The translations under genes were made by a program, and so were the position numbers. Positions 49,177-52,510 of a stretch of 52,510 nt of DNA are shown piece by piece. The stretch comes from Bacillota bacterium (GTDB lineage Bacteria > Bacillota > Clostridia > Christensenellales > SZUA-584), in the NCBI GenBank assembly GCA_023416745.1, contig JAEZHF010000087.1, positions 1 to 52,510 of the forward strand, written 5' to 3'. The notes below the pieces were generated by a model, which was not told where the DNA came from, searched no databases, and worked only from the letters and a program-made list of their open reading frames with translations. How positions within the stretch are numbered: position 1 is the stretch's first letter; every line of letters begins with the position of its first letter.

Positions 49177-51348
49177 CTAGCCGCCCGATGAGGTGAATTC
49201 CACCATCACCATGCTGCCCGGCGCGACTGCTGTTCCGGCTGCCGGGCTTTGATACGACGCCTTGCCCTCACCGTCGCCCTGTATACTTAGCTCCAGGCCG
49301 CACGCGTCCAGCGCCTGTGCCGCCGCCATTACCGTCATCCCTGACAGATCAGGCACGACAACCATATCCGCCAGATCTTCGTGCGTATTCTTCGTTGTCA
49401 TATAGAGCAGCACGGACGTGCCTTTAAACACCGGTTCACCAGGCGCGGGCAGCTGACTGTCCACATTGCCCGTACCGTCCGCGAGATAATCCAATCCCAG
49501 ATCAGCCAGCGCGTCGATGGCTTCCGCGTCCGTCATACCGGACAGATCCGGCACCTCCACCTCTACGGGAGCCTGCGCTTCGCCAAAGTCGGGCGATATG
49601 CCCATGTACTGCAGCGATTCCTGCAGTATGTTCCTCACGTAGGGCGCGGCCACCACGCTGCCGAAGTCCACAGCCACATTGGGTTCATCAACGATGAACA
49701 GCACCGCAATCTGCGGATTGTCCGCCGGTGCGAACGCGATAAAGGAAGCGATGTGCTTTCCGGTCATCACCTGGTGGTTCTCGTCATACTTCTGCGCTGT
49801 ACCCGTCTTGCCGCCGATGCGGTAACCGGGGATGTAGCAGTGCTTGCCGCTGCCCTTTTCCACCACGCTCTCCAGTATGCTGCGCATGGTGGCGGACGTC
49901 TCAGCGCTGATGGGCTGAGAGATCACCTCGGGTTCAAACTGTTCTATATAGTTACCGTCACTGTCCGTCAAACCCTTGACAAGCGACGGCTGATATAAAA
50001 AACCGCCGTTCACCACTGCGCTGAATGAGGAGATCAGCTGCAGTGGTGTCACGGCTATAGATTGCCCGAACGCAATGCGGGCGAGGTCACTGTTTCTCAC
50101 GTACTTCTCCCCCATGACGATACCGCCCTGGTCGGAGGGGAAGTCGATGCCGGTCTGCTGGCCGAAGCCGAACTTGTAGATATAGTCGTAGAACGTTTCG
50201 GTGCCCATCGCGAGGCCCATCTTCATAAACGCCACGTTGCACGAGTTCTGCACCGCTTCATACAGATCCTGGTGCCCGTGCGAGCGCGGAAAGCGCCAGC
50301 ACTTGATGGGCTGTCCGTCCACCGCGAGCGTTCCCGCACAGTCGAACGTCTCGCTTGTGGTTATCGCACTGCTGTCCAGCGCCGATGCGCACGTCACCGC
50401 CTTGAATGTGGAGCCCGGCTCATACACATCGGTGACCACCTTGTTGCGCGTCAGTTCCATCAGCGTCGGTATGTCGTCACGCGGCGGGCTGTTCAGGTCA
50501 TAGTCCGGATAGCTGCCCAGCGCGAGTATGTCGCCTGTCATCGGGTCCATCACGATGCCGGACACACCGATGGCGTTCTGTTGGACGTAAGCCTCCTCGA
50601 GCGCCTTTTCCAGAAAGCTCTGGATCACCTCATCCACCGTCAGCACCAGGTTATAGCCGTCCACCGGCGCGATGTACTGTTTCTCGCCCAGCGGTATTTC
50701 GCGTCCCTTGTTGTCCGCTTCAGAGACGATCTTGCCGCTCTGGCCGGACAGATACTTGTCGTAGTAAGCCTCAAGCCCTTCCTGCCCCGCGCCGTCCACC
50801 GAGGTGAACCCCAGCGTCTGAGTCAGAAACGGACCGTTCGGATAATAGCGCTTTACGTCCACTGTGAAGTATACGCCCGGCAGATTGAGCTCGCGCAGCT
50901 CATCGGCCACGTCGTCGTCGATCTGCCTTGCCAGCCACACCTCGGATTTCTTCAAATCGGTGGCTTTGGACCTCACCGTTTCCTCGTCGATGCCCAGTGT
51001 CTCGGACAGCACGCCGACGATGGCATCCACGTTGCCTTTCACAACCTCAGAAGGCCGCAGCACCACCGTATCCGCGTTGGCGCTCTGGGCCAGCACGTTG
51101 CCGTTGCGGTCCACAATGTTTCCGCGCTTGGCGGATACCACGAGGTCCCGCGTCTGCTGAATCAGCGCTTTCTCCTGAAGAAACTCGCCCTGTGCAAAGA
51201 CGATGATGGCCATCTTCACAGCGATCCCCAGAAAAAGCACAACAACTGCCGTCATCAGGACCAGCAGCCTCTTTTTCGCTTTGAGGGTAGGCAATGGCAC
51301 GCCGCCACGCTCCTTCCGAACCCCCTTAACCGGTTGCCTTCCTGCCAT
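49177..51348 (-). CDS. Class B penicillin-binding protein with two PASTA domains (FtsI/SpoVD type)
   Basis: A 723-residue membrane-anchored transpeptidase. One membrane segment (about 28-50) is followed by the PBP dimer domain (about 70-225) and the transpeptidase domain with Ser313 in STFK, Ser369-Cys370-Asn371 and Lys514-Thr-Gly. Two C-terminal PASTA repeats (about 578-645 and 648-720) each begin with VPDLSGM. SpoVD normally has one PASTA and PBP2x two, so which role it plays, vegetative septum or spore cortex, is not settled. It is the partner of FtsW and starts immediately after the ftsL stop (TAA then ATG). Confidence 0.93.
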   Translation of the reverse strand: MAGRQPVKGVRKERGGVPLPTLKAKKRLLVLMTAVVVLFLGIAVKMAIIVFAQGEFLQEKALIQQTRDLVVSAKRGNIVDRNGNVLAQSANADTVVLRPSEVVKGNVDAIVGVLSETLGIDEETVRSKATDLKKSEVWLARQIDDDVADELRELNLPGVYFTVDVKRYYPNGPFLTQTLGFTSVDGAGQEGLEAYYDKYLSGQSGKIVSEADNKGREIPLGEKQYIAPVDGYNLVLTVDEVIQSFLEKALEEAYVQQNAIGVSGIVMDPMTGDILALGSYPDYDLNSPPRDDIPTLMELTRNKVVTDVYEPGSTFKAVTCASALDSSAITTSETFDCAGTLAVDGQPIKCWRFPRSHGHQDLYEAVQNSCNVAFMKMGLAMGTETFYDYIYKFGFGQQTGIDFPSDQGGIVMGEKYVRNSDLARIAFGQSIAVTPLQLISSFSAVVNGGFLYQPSLVKGLTDSDGNYIEQFEPEVISQPISAETSATMRSILESVVEKGSGKHCYIPGYRIGGKTGTAQKYDENHQVMTGKHIASFIAFAPADNPQIAVLFIVDEPNVAVDFGSVVAAPYVRNILQESLQYMGISPDFGEAQAPVEVEVPDLSGMTDAEAIDALADLGLDYLADGTGNVDSQLPAPGEPVFKGTSVLLYMTTKNTHEDLADMVVVPDLSGMTVMAAAQALDACGLELSIQGDGEGKASYQSPAAGTAVAPGSMVMVEFTSSGG

Positions 51349-51840
51349 TTAGCTGCTCAAATCAACGTGTTTTATCTGTTCCGGAGCCGGATACGTCATA
51401 TCCATCTCTTTCTGCGCCGTATCCTGCACATACTGCAGATCGTCATCCAGCTCGATCTTCAGCTCCAGTTCGTCCATACGGGCCTGCGCCGCGGTGATGT
51501 CCTTTTTCAGCGCGTTGTTCTGGGATCCAACGGAGCATGCAATGGCATAGCGCGATACCAGAACCGCCAGCGCGCTAAAGGCAATGAACAGCACGATGAG
51601 TGTGGACACGATCCCCGCCCGGGGCGCAGATTTCTCGGCATTTTTTGCGGCATTTTTAGCCGCTGGTTTGGCAACCGTTTTCGCCGCCGCTTTGGACGCT
51701 GGCTGAGCATCCGCGACAGGCTTGTTTTTCCTCACATGATCGCTACTAATATATGCAACGTTGCCGTCCATCTTGACAGTTCGTTTTGCGGACGGCCTGG
51801 TGACGGTAAATTCATTTGTTTTTTTGAGAGCTGACTGCAT
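51349..51840 (-). CDS. ftsL: Cell division protein FtsL
   Basis: A 163-residue bitopic divisome protein, recognised mainly from position and architecture. An Ala/Lys-rich cytoplasmic part (about 45-72) is followed by one membrane segment (about 76-100) and a coiled coil (about 104-135). Sequence conservation of FtsL is low, but the place between rsmH and the class B PBP is diagnostic. The N-terminal region is longer than in E. coli FtsL (121). Confidence 0.85.
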   Translation of the reverse strand: MQSALKKTNEFTVTRPSAKRTVKMDGNVAYISSDHVRKNKPVADAQPASKAAAKTVAKPAAKNAAKNAEKSAPRAGIVSTLIVLFIAFSALAVLVSRYAIACSVGSQNNALKKDITAAQARMDELELKIELDDDLQYVQDTAQKEMDMTYPAPEQIKHVDLSS

Positions 51841-51854
51841 CCGCTTAACCCCTG

Positions 51855-52510
51855 CTAAAACGCTTCAAACACGCGAAGCTTCGCGCTTCTTGACCGGTTG
51901 TTTTCTGCTATTTCTTCATCCTGCGGCAGCACCGGTTTTCTTGTGATGACTTTGCCCTGCGGCTTTTTGCCGCATATGCATACCGGAAATTCTGACGGAC
52001 ACTCGCAGGGGTTTGCCAGGCGTTTGAACTCCTGCTTGACAATACGGTCCTCCAGCGAGTGAAATGTAATGACGGCGAGCCGCCCGCCCTTGTTCAGCAC
52101 GGCGGCAAAATCCGCTAATGCTGTCCGAACGGCATCCAGCTCGCCGTTAACTTCGATGCGAAGCGCCTGAAAGCTTCGCCGTGCGGGATGCGGCCCGTCC
52201 TGGCGTGCGCCGCGCGGAACCGCCTTTTTGATAACCTCTACGAGGTGGCCGGTGGTTTCAATGGGCCGCTCGCCGCGTTCCCTCACAATGAACTCAGCAA
52301 TCCGCGCGGCCCATCTTTCCTCACCGTAATCCCGTAGTATCCGTTCAAGGTCCTGCTGCGAATATTTCCCTACCACATCCGCGGCGCATGTTTTATCTTT
52401 TATGTTCATGCGCATATCAAGCCTTGAATCCAGGTTATATGAAAACCCCCTGTTACATTGGTCCAGCTGGAACGATGAGACCCCCAAGTCAAGCACCGCT
52501 CCGTCTATCC
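51855..52510 (-). CDS. rsmH: 16S rRNA m4C1402 methyltransferase RsmH, 3' part
   Basis: The C-terminal 217 or so residues of the SAM-dependent enzyme that methylates N4 of C1402 in 16S rRNA. The frame runs off the window end, reading IDGAVLDLGVSSFQLD at its start. RGFSYNLDSRLDMRM, FQALRIEVNGEL, GGRLAVITFHSLEDRIVK and the C-terminal NRSRSAKLRVFE are conserved. About 90 N-terminal residues with the first SAM motif lie outside. It is the first visible gene of the dcw cluster, 14 bp before ftsL. Confidence 0.95.
   Translation of the reverse strand, partial: IDGAVLDLGVSSFQLDQCNRGFSYNLDSRLDMRMNIKDKTCAADVVGKYSQQDLERILRDYGEERWAARIAEFIVRERGERPIETTGHLVEVIKKAVPRGARQDGPHPARRSFQALRIEVNGELDAVRTALADFAAVLNKGGRLAVITFHSLEDRIVKQEFKRLANPCECPSEFPVCICGKKPQGKVITRKPVLPQDEEIAENNRSRSAKLRVFEAF

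Noticed and set aside
1..52510. CRISPR array, tRNA or rRNA genes
   Set aside because: No regularly spaced repeats and no cloverleaf or rRNA-like sequence were seen in the short intergenic gaps.

Overview
The window looks like chromosomal DNA of a GC-rich, endospore-forming member of the Clostridia (Bacillota). The pointers are spoIVA and a CwlD-type amidase, a ctsR-mcsA-mcsB-clpC heat-shock operon with a CtsR box, a FabK-type type II fatty acid cluster behind a MarR-family regulator, and a division/cell-wall cluster whose MurE carries the DNPR motif for meso-diaminopimelate. I cannot name a genus. Almost every gene from 3.5 kb to the end lies on the minus strand; the exceptions are the left-edge transporter remnants and one CYTH gene.

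Left edge (1-3.5 kb): the window begins at the first base of a complete IS5-family element (1-1126; perfect 14-bp ends; CTAA on the right). Behind it lie about 100 bp of AT-rich filler, the last 50 or so codons of one sugar/nucleoside ABC permease, a second permease broken by an in-frame TAG, and an intact BMP-family binding lipoprotein. The import system is therefore largely dead as sequenced.

3.5-12.3 kb is a minus-strand carbohydrate module: GntR/UTRA regulator, DeoC-type aldolase, two sorbitol-6-phosphate-dehydrogenase-like SDRs, a SorE-like L-sorbose-1-phosphate reductase, an MtlD-like polyol-phosphate dehydrogenase, a GPH/SLC45-type transporter, a glycerophosphodiester phosphodiesterase and an SGNH hydrolase. 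The dehydrogenases belong to families that act on phosphorylated polyols, yet no PTS or kinase is present. A palindrome over the promoter in front of deoC is the likely regulator site. This is the best candidate for undescribed biology here.

12.4-15.3 kb holds cell-wall enzymes (a PG-binding/LysM/M14 peptidase and a polysaccharide deacetylase) and the CYTH protein. 15.3-25.2 kb is a complete acc-fab operon (accB, accC, accD, accA, fabH, acpP, fabK, fabD, fabG, fabF, fabZ in transcription order), with several start/stop overlaps, behind a FabT-like MarR regulator. A strong promoter with a 25-bp palindrome precedes accB.

25.3-39.5 kb: a TetR/SDR pair with a double operator, spoIVA, lysA, the ctsR operon, cwlD, tsaD, a DUF1461-like membrane protein, a lone gcvH, a small membrane protein and cysS. 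39.6-52.5 kb is the dcw cluster: rsmH (cut by the window end), ftsL, a class B PBP with two PASTA repeats, murE, mraY, murD, ftsW, murA, ftsQ/divIB, ftsA, ftsZ. The murF, murG, murC and murB genes commonly found within such clusters are absent from it. No tRNA, rRNA or CRISPR array was recognised.
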